NCBI RefSeq assembly: GCF_000176175.1
Contig: NZ_ACZP01000015.1
Span: 1-59,234, forward strand
Length of the DNA: 59,234 bases
Source: Vibrio furnissii CIP 102972
GTDB lineage: Bacteria; Pseudomonadota; Gammaproteobacteria; Enterobacterales; Vibrionaceae
Reading direction: 5' to 3'
The translations under genes were made by a program, and so were the position numbers. Each line of letters opens with the position of its first letter. Position 1 is the stretch's first letter. Shown in pieces: positions 16,985-24,775 of the stretch. The notes beneath the pieces were generated by a model. It ran no database searches, was not told the DNA's origin, and was given only the letters and a program-made list of their open reading frames with translations.

Positions 16985-17365
16985 ATGAAAGCAAACAATG
17001 CTGAGACTCCTGATAGCTCAAGTGCAGCAAATACACTGAAGTGGGTTGTCACTTTTGTACTGCTAGCTGCCGCTGTTGTGGGTAATTACCTGTATGGTGA
17101 ATTGTCTGTAGTGATTCGCGCTGCAGGTGTGATTGTGTTGATTGCCGCGGCGCTTGGCGTTGCAGCAACGACATCAAAAGGTAAAGCCGCGATTATTTTT
17201 GCACGCGAATCTCGCATGGAAGTTCGCAAAGTTGTTTGGCCTACGCGCCAAGAAACAATGCAAACGACACTGATCGTGTTAGCTGTAAGTATTGTAATGG
17301 CTCTAGTGCTTTGGGGCATTGACGGCATTATGGTTCGTCTTGTTGCCTTTGCAACTGGGGTATAG
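16985..17365 (+). CDS. secE: Preprotein translocase subunit SecE
   Basis: Essential small membrane subunit of the SecYEG channel that clamps SecY. With the ATG at 16985 it has 126 residues: a short cytoplasmic N terminus, two hydrophobic segments (about 18-38 and 43-62), the conserved amphipathic region ending RKVVWPTRQET and a third membrane segment near the C terminus. A longer frame starts at 16880, but its extra 35 residues do not resemble SecE, and 126-127 residues is the usual length for the three-helix form. It lies 12 bases before nusG, the standard secE-nusG pair. Confidence 0.95.
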   Translation: MKANNAETPDSSSAANTLKWVVTFVLLAAAVVGNYLYGELSVVIRAAGVIVLIAAALGVAATTSKGKAAIIFARESRMEVRKVVWPTRQETMQTTLIVLAVSIVMALVLWGIDGIMVRLVAFATGV

Positions 17366-17377
17366 AGGGTTTAATAC

Positions 17378-17926
17378 ATGAGTGAAGCTCCAAAAAAACG
17401 CTGGTATGTAGTTCAAGCCTTCTCGGGATTTGAAGGTCGTGTCGCTCAATCACTGCGTGAACATATCAAAATGCATAGCATGGAAGAGTTGTTCGGCGAA
17501 GTATTGGTTCCAACTGAAGAAGTTGTAGAGATGCGCGCGGGCCAACGCCGCAAAAGCGAACGTAAATTCTTCCCTGGTTACGTGTTAGTGCAAATGATCA
17601 TGAATGATGAATCATGGCACTTAGTGCGTAGCGTTCCTCGTGTAATGGGCTTCATTGGTGGTACCTCTGATCGTCCAGCGCCTATCACTGATAAAGAAGC
17701 TGACGCTATTTTGAACCGTCTTGAGAAAGCGAGCGAAGCTCCGCGTCCTAAGACCATGTTTGAAGCGGGTGAAGTGGTACGTGTTAACGAAGGTCCGTTT
17801 GCTGACTTCAACGGTACCGTTGAAGAAGTGGACTACGAGAAGAGCCGTCTGAAAGTGTCCGTGTCGATCTTTGGTCGTGCGACACCAGTTGAGCTTGAAT
17901 TTGGTCAGGTTGAAAAACTTGATTAA
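17378..17926 (+). CDS. nusG: Transcription termination/antitermination factor NusG
   Basis: It binds the RNA polymerase clamp, reduces pausing and recruits Rho or ribosomal S10. The 182-residue protein begins MSEAPKKRWYVVQAFSGFE, the typical NGN domain (about 10-120, with FFPGYVLV and VRSVPRVMGFIGG), followed by the KOW domain (about 130-180, with VRVNEGPFADFNGTVEE). Length and sequence are as in E. coli NusG (181). Confidence 0.97.
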   Translation: MSEAPKKRWYVVQAFSGFEGRVAQSLREHIKMHSMEELFGEVLVPTEEVVEMRAGQRRKSERKFFPGYVLVQMIMNDESWHLVRSVPRVMGFIGGTSDRPAPITDKEADAILNRLEKASEAPRPKTMFEAGEVVRVNEGPFADFNGTVEEVDYEKSRLKVSVSIFGRATPVELEFGQVEKLD

Positions 17927-17944
17927 AAAAACAGCTTTATAGGC

Positions 17945-17973
17945 TTGTTTAAGGCGTGAAATCTGACTATAAT
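17945..17973 (+). promoter_or_regulatory. Promoter of rplK-rplA, with leader
   Basis: TTGTTT and a perfect TATAAT are separated by 17 bases. The -10 and discriminator read TATAATTTCGCGCC, the same 14 bases as at the rplJ promoter. A hairpin with a T run (stem GCTTC/GAAGC at about 17987-18000, then GTTTTTT) lies in the rplK leader just after the likely start point and may act on nusG read-through or on the leader transcript itself. Confidence 0.75.
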
Positions 17974-18070
17974 TTCGCGCCTTTTTGCTTCTACGGAAGC
18001 GAAAAGTTTTTTGCTCTAACGGGGAGCTGATCAATCGATTAGCGTCTGAACCCATAATCTAGGAAATATC

Positions 18071-18499
18071 ATGGCTAAGAAAGTTGAAGCTTATATCAAG
18101 CTGCAAGTTGCAGCGGGTATGGCTAACCCAAGTCCACCAGTTGGTCCTGCTCTAGGTCAACGTGGTGTGAACATCATGGAATTCTGTAAAGCGTTCAACG
18201 CACGTACAGAGTCTGTAGAGAAAGGTCTACCAACTCCAGTTGTTATCACTGTATACAGCGACCGTTCTTTCACTTTTGAAACTAAGACTCCACCTGCAGC
18301 AGTTCTTCTGAAGAAAGCTGCTGGCGTTAAGTCTGGTTCAGGTCGTCCAAACACTGAAAAAGTGGGTACCATCACTGACGCTCAAATCCAAGAAATCGCA
18401 GAAACTAAAGCTGCTGACATGACTGGTGCTGATATCGAAGCAATGAAGCGTTCTATCGCAGGTACTGCTCGTTCAATGGGCCTAGTGGTTGAGGGTTAA
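18071..18499 (+). CDS. rplK: 50S ribosomal protein L11
   Basis: It binds 23S rRNA at the GTPase-associated centre and is needed for RelA activation by uncharged tRNA. The 142-residue protein has the usual start MAKKVEAYIKLQVAAGMANP and the proline-rich helix PSPPVGPALGQRGVNIMEF. The C-terminal RNA-binding domain runs from about 75 to 142. rplA begins four bases after the stop. In E. coli, free L1 represses this two-gene unit through the leader; that mechanism is expected here but was not verified. Confidence 0.98.
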   Translation: MAKKVEAYIKLQVAAGMANPSPPVGPALGQRGVNIMEFCKAFNARTESVEKGLPTPVVITVYSDRSFTFETKTPPAAVLLKKAAGVKSGSGRPNTEKVGTITDAQIQEIAETKAADMTGADIEAMKRSIAGTARSMGLVVEG

Positions 18500-18503
18500 G
18501 ACA

Positions 18504-19205
18504 ATGGCAAAACTAACTAAGCGCATGCGTACTATCCGCGAAAAAGTGGATGTAACTAAAGAGTACGACATCAACGAAGCTGTTGCTCTTCTGAAAGAAC
18601 TTGCAACTGCAAAATTCGTAGAGTCTGTTGACGTTGCTGTTAACCTAGGTATCGACGCTCGTAAATCTGACCAAAACGTTCGCGGTGCAACTGTACTGCC
18701 ACACGGTACTGGTCGTGATATCCGCGTTGCTGTATTCACTCAAGGTGCAAACGCTGAAGCGGCTAAAGCTGCTGGCGCTGACCTAGTGGGTATGGAAGAT
18801 CTTGCTGAGCAAGTGAAGAAAGGCGAAATGAACTTCGACGTAGTGATCGCATCTCCAGATGCAATGCGCGTTGTAGGTCAACTAGGTACTATCCTAGGTC
18901 CTCGCGGTCTGATGCCAAACCCTAAAGTTGGTACTGTAACTCCTAACGTTGCTGAAGCAGTAAACAATGCTAAAGCGGGTCAGGTTCGTTACCGTAACGA
19001 CAAGAACGGTATCATCCACACTACCATCGGTAAGGTGTCTTTCGAAACTGAACAACTAAAAGAGAACTTAGAAGCTCTGCTAGTTGCTCTGAAGAAAGCA
19101 AAACCTTCTTCTGCGAAAGGTACTTTCGTGAAGAAAGTAAGCATCTCTACTACCATGGGTGCTGGTGTTGCTGTTGATCAGGCGACTCTGACTGCTCAAG
19201 TATAA
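18504..19205 (+). CDS. rplA: 50S ribosomal protein L1
   Basis: L1 forms the L1 stalk near the ribosomal E site and represses its own operon. The 233-residue protein starts MAKLTKRMRTIREKV. An in-frame ATG five codons earlier overlaps rplK and gives a non-standard N terminus, so the ATG at 18504 is chosen. The motif GTGRDIRVAVF and the segment ILGPRGLMPNPKVGT are characteristic of the family. Confidence 0.98.
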   Translation: MAKLTKRMRTIREKVDVTKEYDINEAVALLKELATAKFVESVDVAVNLGIDARKSDQNVRGATVLPHGTGRDIRVAVFTQGANAEAAKAAGADLVGMEDLAEQVKKGEMNFDVVIASPDAMRVVGQLGTILGPRGLMPNPKVGTVTPNVAEAVNNAKAGQVRYRNDKNGIIHTTIGKVSFETEQLKENLEALLVALKKAKPSSAKGTFVKKVSISTTMGAGVAVDQATLTAQV

Positions 19206-19210
19206 TGCAT

Positions 19211-19238
19211 TTGCTTAGACGCGAAATTTGTGTATAAT
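19211..19238 (+). promoter_or_regulatory. Promoter of rplJL-rpoBC
   Basis: TTGCTT and TATAAT are separated by 16 bases, immediately after the rplA stop codon. The GC-rich discriminator is identical to that of the rplK promoter (TTTCGCGCC). This separates L11/L1 from L10/L7-L12-RpoB-RpoC expression. Confidence 0.8.
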
Positions 19239-19284
19239 TTCGCGCCTAATATTTGTGGTTGGGGCTGAGGTCTCATTCTTTGAA

Positions 19285-19380
19285 TGAGTGTTCAGTCTCC
19301 GTCCAAGACCGTAGGCGTTATCTCTTGATAACTTAATGCAACCTACGTAGATGGTGCCCGAACCTGACAGAAAGATTTTC
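19285..19380 (+). promoter_or_regulatory. L10 autoregulatory leader element
   Basis: The long rplJ leader contains GTCCAAGACCGTAGGCG, then an AT-rich hairpin, TTAATGCAACCTACGTAGA and a GGTGCCCGAACCTGAC tail. This resembles the E. coli rplJ leader segment bound by the L10(L12)4 complex, which blocks rplJ translation. GTAGG and CCTAC can pair to close the element. Recognition is from memory of that motif, not from a covariance search. Confidence 0.75.
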
Positions 19381-19488
19381 ATTTTTTATTTTAAAGAATG
19401 CGTTAACTTTCTTCTGGGACTGCACCTAATAAGCTCTCACTGTTGTGATAATAGTGAGTGGTGTAACGACAACCAGGAGTAATCCAAG

Positions 19489-19983
19489 ATGGCTTTAAAT
19501 CTTCAAGACAAAAAAGCAATTGTCGCTGAAGTCAACGAAGCGGCCAGTGGTGCACTTTCTGCAGTTGTAGCTGACTCTCGTGGTGTACAAGTTGCTGCGA
19601 TGACAACTCTACGTAAACAAGCGCGCGAAGCGGGTGTTTACCTACGTGTTGTTCGTAACACACTAGCACGTCGCGCAGTAGAAGGCACAGCTTACGAATG
19701 TCTACAAGACGTATTCGTAGGTCCGACTTTGATCGGCTTCTCTAACGAGCACCCAGGTGCTGCAGCACGTCTTTTCAAAGACTTTGCTAAAGAGAACAAA
19801 GCATTCGAGATCAAAGCGGCTGCATTTGAAGGCGCAATTACTGACGTTGAAGTACTAGCGACGCTACCAACTTACGATGAAGCAATCGCACGTCTGATGA
19901 TGTGCATGAAAGAAGCTTCAGCTGCTAAGCTGGCTCGCACTATCGCTGCTATCCGTGATCAAAAAGAAGCTGCTGCGGCTTAA
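19489..19983 (+). CDS. rplJ: 50S ribosomal protein L10
   Basis: It anchors L7/L12 dimers to the ribosome as the base of the stalk and represses its own translation. The 164-residue protein starts MALNLQDKKAIVAEVNEAA and has the rRNA-binding N domain followed by the helical L7/L12-binding tail (about 135-164). AGGAG lies 8 bases before the ATG. It follows a leader of about 240 bases. Confidence 0.98.
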   Translation: MALNLQDKKAIVAEVNEAASGALSAVVADSRGVQVAAMTTLRKQAREAGVYLRVVRNTLARRAVEGTAYECLQDVFVGPTLIGFSNEHPGAAARLFKDFAKENKAFEIKAAAFEGAITDVEVLATLPTYDEAIARLMMCMKEASAAKLARTIAAIRDQKEAAAA

Positions 19984-20042
19984 TTGCCTTGCTTTTTACT
20001 GGTTGCAAAATAAACTTATTGTTGACTTAAAAGAGAATTGTT

Positions 20043-20414
20043 ATGTCTATTACTAACGAGCAAATCCTAGACGCTATTGCAGAAATGTCTGTAATGCAAG
20101 TTGTTGAACTGATCTCTGCAATGGAAGAGAAATTCGGTGTTTCTGCTGCTGCTGCAGTAGTTGCTGGCGGCGCTGCTGCTGGTGGCGCAGCTGCTGAAGA
20201 ACAAACTGAGTTCGACGTAGTTCTGACTTCTGCTGGTGCAAACAAAGTTGCTGTTATCAAAGCAGTACGTGGCGCAACTGGCCTAGGTCTGAAAGAAGCT
20301 AAAGCTCTAGTTGACGGCGCTCCAGCACCTCTGAAAGAAGCTGTATCTAAAGATGAAGCTGAAGCACTGAAGAAAGAGCTTGAAGAAGCTGGTGCATCTG
20401 TTGAAGTTAAGTAA
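20043..20414 (+). CDS. rplL: 50S ribosomal protein L7/L12
   Basis: Stalk protein that recruits and activates translational GTPases. Its 123 residues show the N-terminal dimerisation domain, a flexible Ala/Gly-rich hinge (about 38-55) and the C-terminal domain with KTEFDVVL-like and VKGATGLGLKEAKALVD-like segments. It lies 59 bases after rplJ. Confidence 0.98.
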   Translation: MSITNEQILDAIAEMSVMQVVELISAMEEKFGVSAAAAVVAGGAAAGGAAAEEQTEFDVVLTSAGANKVAVIKAVRGATGLGLKEAKALVDGAPAPLKEAVSKDEAEALKKELEEAGASVEVK

Positions 20415-20446
20415 TAATTACTTAAATTCTTAGCCGCAAGGCTAAT

Positions 20447-20475
20447 GGCTGGTGGTTTAATGACCACCGGCCTTT
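20447..20475 (+). terminator. Partial terminator (attenuator) between rplL and rpoB
   Basis: The stem GGCTGGTGGT/ACCACCGGCC with a TTAATG-type loop is followed by TTTTT. In E. coli a leaky terminator at the same place lowers rpoBC transcription to about a fifth of that of rplL. The same role is inferred here from position and structure. Confidence 0.8.
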
Positions 20476-20644
20476 TTGCGCTGTAGGGTATGAGCGAATT
20501 TTCCCGCTGTTTAGGCGTCTCATATTCTTGCAAAAAACGTCTCATTCATACGTAATGAGCCGTCACTACAGTAAACAGCGATTTAGTCACTGTCCCCTCT
20601 TTAGCGGACAGTTTGGGTCACTTATCAGCGAGCTGAGGAACCCC

Positions 20645-23600
20645 ATGGTTTACTCTTATACCGAGAAAAAGCGCATCCGTAAGGACTTTGGTACTCGTCC
20701 ACAAGTGTTGGACATTCCATACCTGCTATCGATCCAGCTCGATTCGTTCGAAAAATTCATCGAACAGGATCCTGAGGGACAATACGGTCTTGAAGCCGCT
20801 TTTCGTTCTGTATTTCCAATCCAGAGCTACAACGGCAATTCAGAGCTGCAATACGTTAGCTACCGTCTTGGTGAGCCAGTTTTTGACGTTAAAGAATGTC
20901 AAATCCGTGGTGTAACTTATTCAAAACCGCTACGCGTGAAACTGCGCCTAGTGATCTTTGATAAAGACGCGCCAGCAGGTACTGTCAAAGACATTAAAGA
21001 ACAAGAAGTCTACATGGGTGAAATTCCACTCATGACAGACAATGGTACCTTTGTAATCAATGGTACCGAGAGGGTTATCGTATCCCAGCTGCACAGAAGC
21101 CCTGGCGTATTCTTCGACAGCGATAAGGGTAAGACCCACTCTTCAGGCAAAGTGCTTTACAACGCACGCATCATCCCGTACCGCGGTTCTTGGTTGGATT
21201 TCGAATTCGACCCTAAAGATAACCTGTACGTGCGTATTGACCGTCGTCGTAAGCTCCCTGCATCTATTATCCTGCGTGCGCTGGGTAAGACGACTGAAGA
21301 AATCCTCGACATCTTCTTCGAAAAAATTAACTTCGAAGTGAAAGACCAAACTCTGATGATGGAGTTGGTGCCTGAGCGTCTACGCGGTGAAACTGCGTCT
21401 TTCGATATCGAAGCAGATGGCAAGCTGTATGTTGAGAAAGGTCGTCGTGTAACGGCTCGTCACATTCGTCAACTTGAAAAAGATGGCGTGACCTTCATCG
21501 AAGTACCGGTTGAGTACATCGTAGGTAAAGTTTCTTCTAAAGATTACATCAATGAAGCAACTGGCGAGATCATCGTTGCAGCGAACCAGGAAATTAGCCT
21601 TGAATCGCTGGCGAACCTGTCACAAGCAGGCTACAAAAAACTAGAAGTTCTGTTTACGAACGATCTAGACCACGGTCCGTTCATGTCTGAGACCTTGCGT
21701 GTCGACAGCACAACAGACCGTATTTCGGCGTTGGTAGAAATCTACCGAATGATGCGCCCTGGCGAGCCGCCAACAAAAGAAGCGGCAGAAGCCCTATTTG
21801 AAAGCCTATTCTTCTCTGAAGAACGCTACGATCTGTCTACCGTCGGTCGTATGAAGTTCAACAGCTCTATCGAGCGTGCAGACGCTGAAGAGCAAGGCAC
21901 TCTTGACGAAACAGACATCGTCGAAGTGATGAAGAAACTGATCGCGATCCGTAACGGTAAAGGCGAAGTGGACGATATCGACCACCTTGGCAACCGTCGT
22001 ATCCGTTCTGTTGGCGAAATGGCAGAGAACCAATTCCGTGTTGGTCTTGTACGTGTTGAACGCGCAGTGAAAGAACGCCTAAGTCTTGGCGATCTGGACA
22101 ACGTGATGCCACAAGATCTGATCAACGCGAAACCGATTTCTGCTGCTGTTAAAGAATTCTTCGGTTCTTCACAGCTGTCTCAGTTTATGGACCAGAACAA
22201 CCCGTTGTCAGAAGTCACGCACAAACGTCGTATCTCTGCATTGGGCCCTGGCGGTCTGACTCGTGAGCGTGCTGGCTTTGAAGTACGTGACGTACACGTA
22301 ACTCACTACGGTCGTCTATGTCCTATCGAAACGCCTGAAGGTCCGAACATCGGTCTGATCAACTCGCTGTCTGCGTTTGCACGCTGCAACGAGTACGGTT
22401 TCCTTGAAACCCCATACCGTCGCGTTGTAGATGGCGTTGTCACGGATGAAGTGGATTACCTGTCAGCTATTGAAGAAGGTCAATTCGTTATCGCACAGGC
22501 GAACGCGAAACTGACTGAAGAAGGTGGCTTTGCTGATGAGCTGGTTACAGCACGTCAAAAAGGTGAATCTGGTCTTCACCCACGTGAACACGTGAACTAC
22601 ATGGACGTTGCAACGAACCAAGTTGTATCGATCGCAGCATCGCTGATTCCATTCCTGGAACACGATGACGCGAACCGTGCATTGATGGGTGCGAACATGC
22701 AACGTCAAGCAGTCCCAACGCTGAAAGCTGAGAAGCCTTTCGTTGGTACCGGTATTGAACGTAACGTAGCGGTCGACTCAGGCGTAACTGCAGTCGCGAA
22801 ACGCGGCGGTATGATTCAGTCTGTTGACGCATCACGTATCGTGGTTAAGGTTAATGAAGAAGAGTTGATTCCTGGCGAAGCGGGCATCGATATCTACAAC
22901 CTGACTAAATACACCCGTTCTAACCAGAACACTTGTATCAACCAGCGTCCATGTGTGATGCCGGGTGAACCTGTGGCTCGCGGTGACGTACTGGCTGACG
23001 GTCCATCAACTGACCTTGGTGAACTGGCGCTTGGCCAAAACATGCGTATCGCGTTCATGCCTTGGAATGGTTACAACTTCGAAGACTCGATCCTAGTTTC
23101 TGAACGTGTTGTTCAAGATGACCGTTTCACGACTATCCACATTCAAGAACTGTCTTGTGTGGCGCGTGATACTAAGCTGGGTGCAGAAGAGATCACTGCG
23201 GATATTCCAAACGTCGGTGAAGCTGCGCTGTCTAAGCTGGATGAGTCAGGTATCGTTTACATCGGTGCTGAAGTGAAGGGTGGCGACATCCTGGTTGGTA
23301 AAGTAACGCCGAAAGGCGAAACCCAACTGACTCCTGAAGAGAAGCTGCTACGCGCTATCTTCGGTGAGAAAGCATCAGACGTTAAAGATACTTCTCTGCG
23401 TGTACCTAACTCTGTTGCGGGTACAGTTATCGACGTTCAAGTCTTCACTCGCGATGGCGTAGAGAAAGATAAACGTGCGCTTGAAATCGAACAGATGCAG
23501 CTGAAAGAAGCGAAGAAAGACTTGACCGAAGAATTCCAGATTCTGGAAGGCGGTCTGCTTGCTCGTGTTCGTTCTCTGCTGATCACTGGCGGTTACAGCG

Positions 23601-24673
23601 AAGCGAAACTGGATGCTATCGATCGTAAGAAATGGCTAGAACAGACGCTAGAAAACGACGAACTGCAAACTCAGCTAGAGCAAATGGCTGAACAGTACGA
23701 CGAACTGAGAGCTGAATTCGATAAGAAATTTGAAACCAAGCGTCGCAAGATCACCCAAGGTGATGACCTTGCACCTGGCGTTCTGAAGATCGTGAAAGTG
23801 TACTTGGCAGTGAAACGTCGCATCCAACCGGGTGATAAGATGGCGGGTCGTCACGGTAACAAGGGTGTAATCTCTAAGATCAACCCTGTTGAAGACATGC
23901 CATACGATGAGAAAGGCCAACCGGTCGACATCGTACTGAACCCACTGGGTGTACCGTCTCGTATGAACATCGGTCAGATCCTAGAAGTTCACTTAGGTCT
24001 GGCTGCGAAAGGTATCGGTGACAAGATCAACCAGATGATCAAGGAACAACAAGAGCTGGCTAAGCTGCGTGAGTTCCTACAGAAAGTTTACGATCTGGGC
24101 GAAACTCGTCAACAAGTCGATATTGCGGCGCTGTCTGATGATGAAGTACGTACACTGGCACAAAACCTGCGTTCAGGTCTGCCAATTGCGACGCCAGTCT
24201 TTGATGGTGCGAACGAAGCGTCAATCAAAGCGCTGCTGAAACTGGGTGATCTGCCAGAATCTGGTCAGTTGACTCTGTTTGATGGCCGTACTGGTGATGC
24301 GTTTGAGCGTTCTGTCACTGTTGGTTACATGTACATGCTGAAACTGAACCACTTGGTTGACGACAAGATGCACGCTCGTTCAACAGGTTCTTACAGCCTA
24401 GTAACTCAGCAACCACTTGGTGGTAAAGCTCAGTTCGGTGGTCAGCGTTTCGGTGAGATGGAAGTATGGGCACTGGAAGCATACGGTGCAGCTTACACCC
24501 TACAAGAAATGCTAACTGTTAAGTCGGATGACGTTAACGGCCGTACGAAGATGTACAAAAACATCGTCGACGGAAACCACGCGATGGAACCTGGTATGCC
24601 AGAATCGTTCAACGTACTGTTGAAAGAGATTCGCTCGCTAGGTATCAACATCGAGCTAGAAGACGAAGAGTAA
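20645..24673 (+). CDS. rpoB: DNA-directed RNA polymerase subunit beta
   Basis: The second-largest RNA polymerase subunit, forming half of the active-site cleft and the rifampicin pocket. With the ATG at 20645 it has 1342 residues, the E. coli length. GAGG lies 6-9 bases upstream. A frame open from 20528 would add 39 residues unlike any beta subunit. The rifampicin region reads SSQLSQFMDQNNPLSEVTHK and RRISALGPGG with no common resistance substitution. Position 552 is Val where E. coli has Pro, which may simply be a Vibrio difference. The C terminus ends SLGINIELEDEE. Confidence 0.98.
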   Translation: MVYSYTEKKRIRKDFGTRPQVLDIPYLLSIQLDSFEKFIEQDPEGQYGLEAAFRSVFPIQSYNGNSELQYVSYRLGEPVFDVKECQIRGVTYSKPLRVKLRLVIFDKDAPAGTVKDIKEQEVYMGEIPLMTDNGTFVINGTERVIVSQLHRSPGVFFDSDKGKTHSSGKVLYNARIIPYRGSWLDFEFDPKDNLYVRIDRRRKLPASIILRALGKTTEEILDIFFEKINFEVKDQTLMMELVPERLRGETASFDIEADGKLYVEKGRRVTARHIRQLEKDGVTFIEVPVEYIVGKVSSKDYINEATGEIIVAANQEISLESLANLSQAGYKKLEVLFTNDLDHGPFMSETLRVDSTTDRISALVEIYRMMRPGEPPTKEAAEALFESLFFSEERYDLSTVGRMKFNSSIERADAEEQGTLDETDIVEVMKKLIAIRNGKGEVDDIDHLGNRRIRSVGEMAENQFRVGLVRVERAVKERLSLGDLDNVMPQDLINAKPISAAVKEFFGSSQLSQFMDQNNPLSEVTHKRRISALGPGGLTRERAGFEVRDVHVTHYGRLCPIETPEGPNIGLINSLSAFARCNEYGFLETPYRRVVDGVVTDEVDYLSAIEEGQFVIAQANAKLTEEGGFADELVTARQKGESGLHPREHVNYMDVATNQVVSIAASLIPFLEHDDANRALMGANMQRQAVPTLKAEKPFVGTGIERNVAVDSGVTAVAKRGGMIQSVDASRIVVKVNEEELIPGEAGIDIYNLTKYTRSNQNTCINQRPCVMPGEPVARGDVLADGPSTDLGELALGQNMRIAFMPWNGYNFEDSILVSERVVQDDRFTTIHIQELSCVARDTKLGAEEITADIPNVGEAALSKLDESGIVYIGAEVKGGDILVGKVTPKGETQLTPEEKLLRAIFGEKASDVKDTSLRVPNSVAGTVIDVQVFTRDGVEKDKRALEIEQMQLKEAKKDLTEEFQILEGGLLARVRSLLITGGYSEAKLDAIDRKKWLEQTLENDELQTQLEQMAEQYDELRAEFDKKFETKRRKITQGDDLAPGVLKIVKVYLAVKRRIQPGDKMAGRHGNKGVISKINPVEDMPYDEKGQPVDIVLNPLGVPSRMNIGQILEVHLGLAAKGIGDKINQMIKEQQELAKLREFLQKVYDLGETRQQVDIAALSDDEVRTLAQNLRSGLPIATPVFDGANEASIKALLKLGDLPESGQLTLFDGRTGDAFERSVTVGYMYMLKLNHLVDDKMHARSTGSYSLVTQQPLGGKAQFGGQRFGEMEVWALEAYGAAYTLQEMLTVKSDDVNGRTKMYKNIVDGNHAMEPGMPESFNVLLKEIRSLGINIELEDEE

Positions 24674-24775
24674 ACCTTAAGGTTCCCCACTCGGGGAGCC
24701 TAACCGGTTTTCTGGTAGGAAGGAGCTCGCTAGTTCACACGGCGAGTTCCTTTTAACTCCTTACAGGAGCTGATT

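Noticed and set aside
20528..20644. 39-codon N-terminal extension of rpoB
   Set aside because: The ATG at 20645 has a good ribosome binding site and gives the exact E. coli length.
22298..22300. Val at RpoB position 552 where E. coli has Pro
   Set aside because: It lies outside the main rifampicin contact residues, which are all wild type, and may simply be usual for Vibrio.
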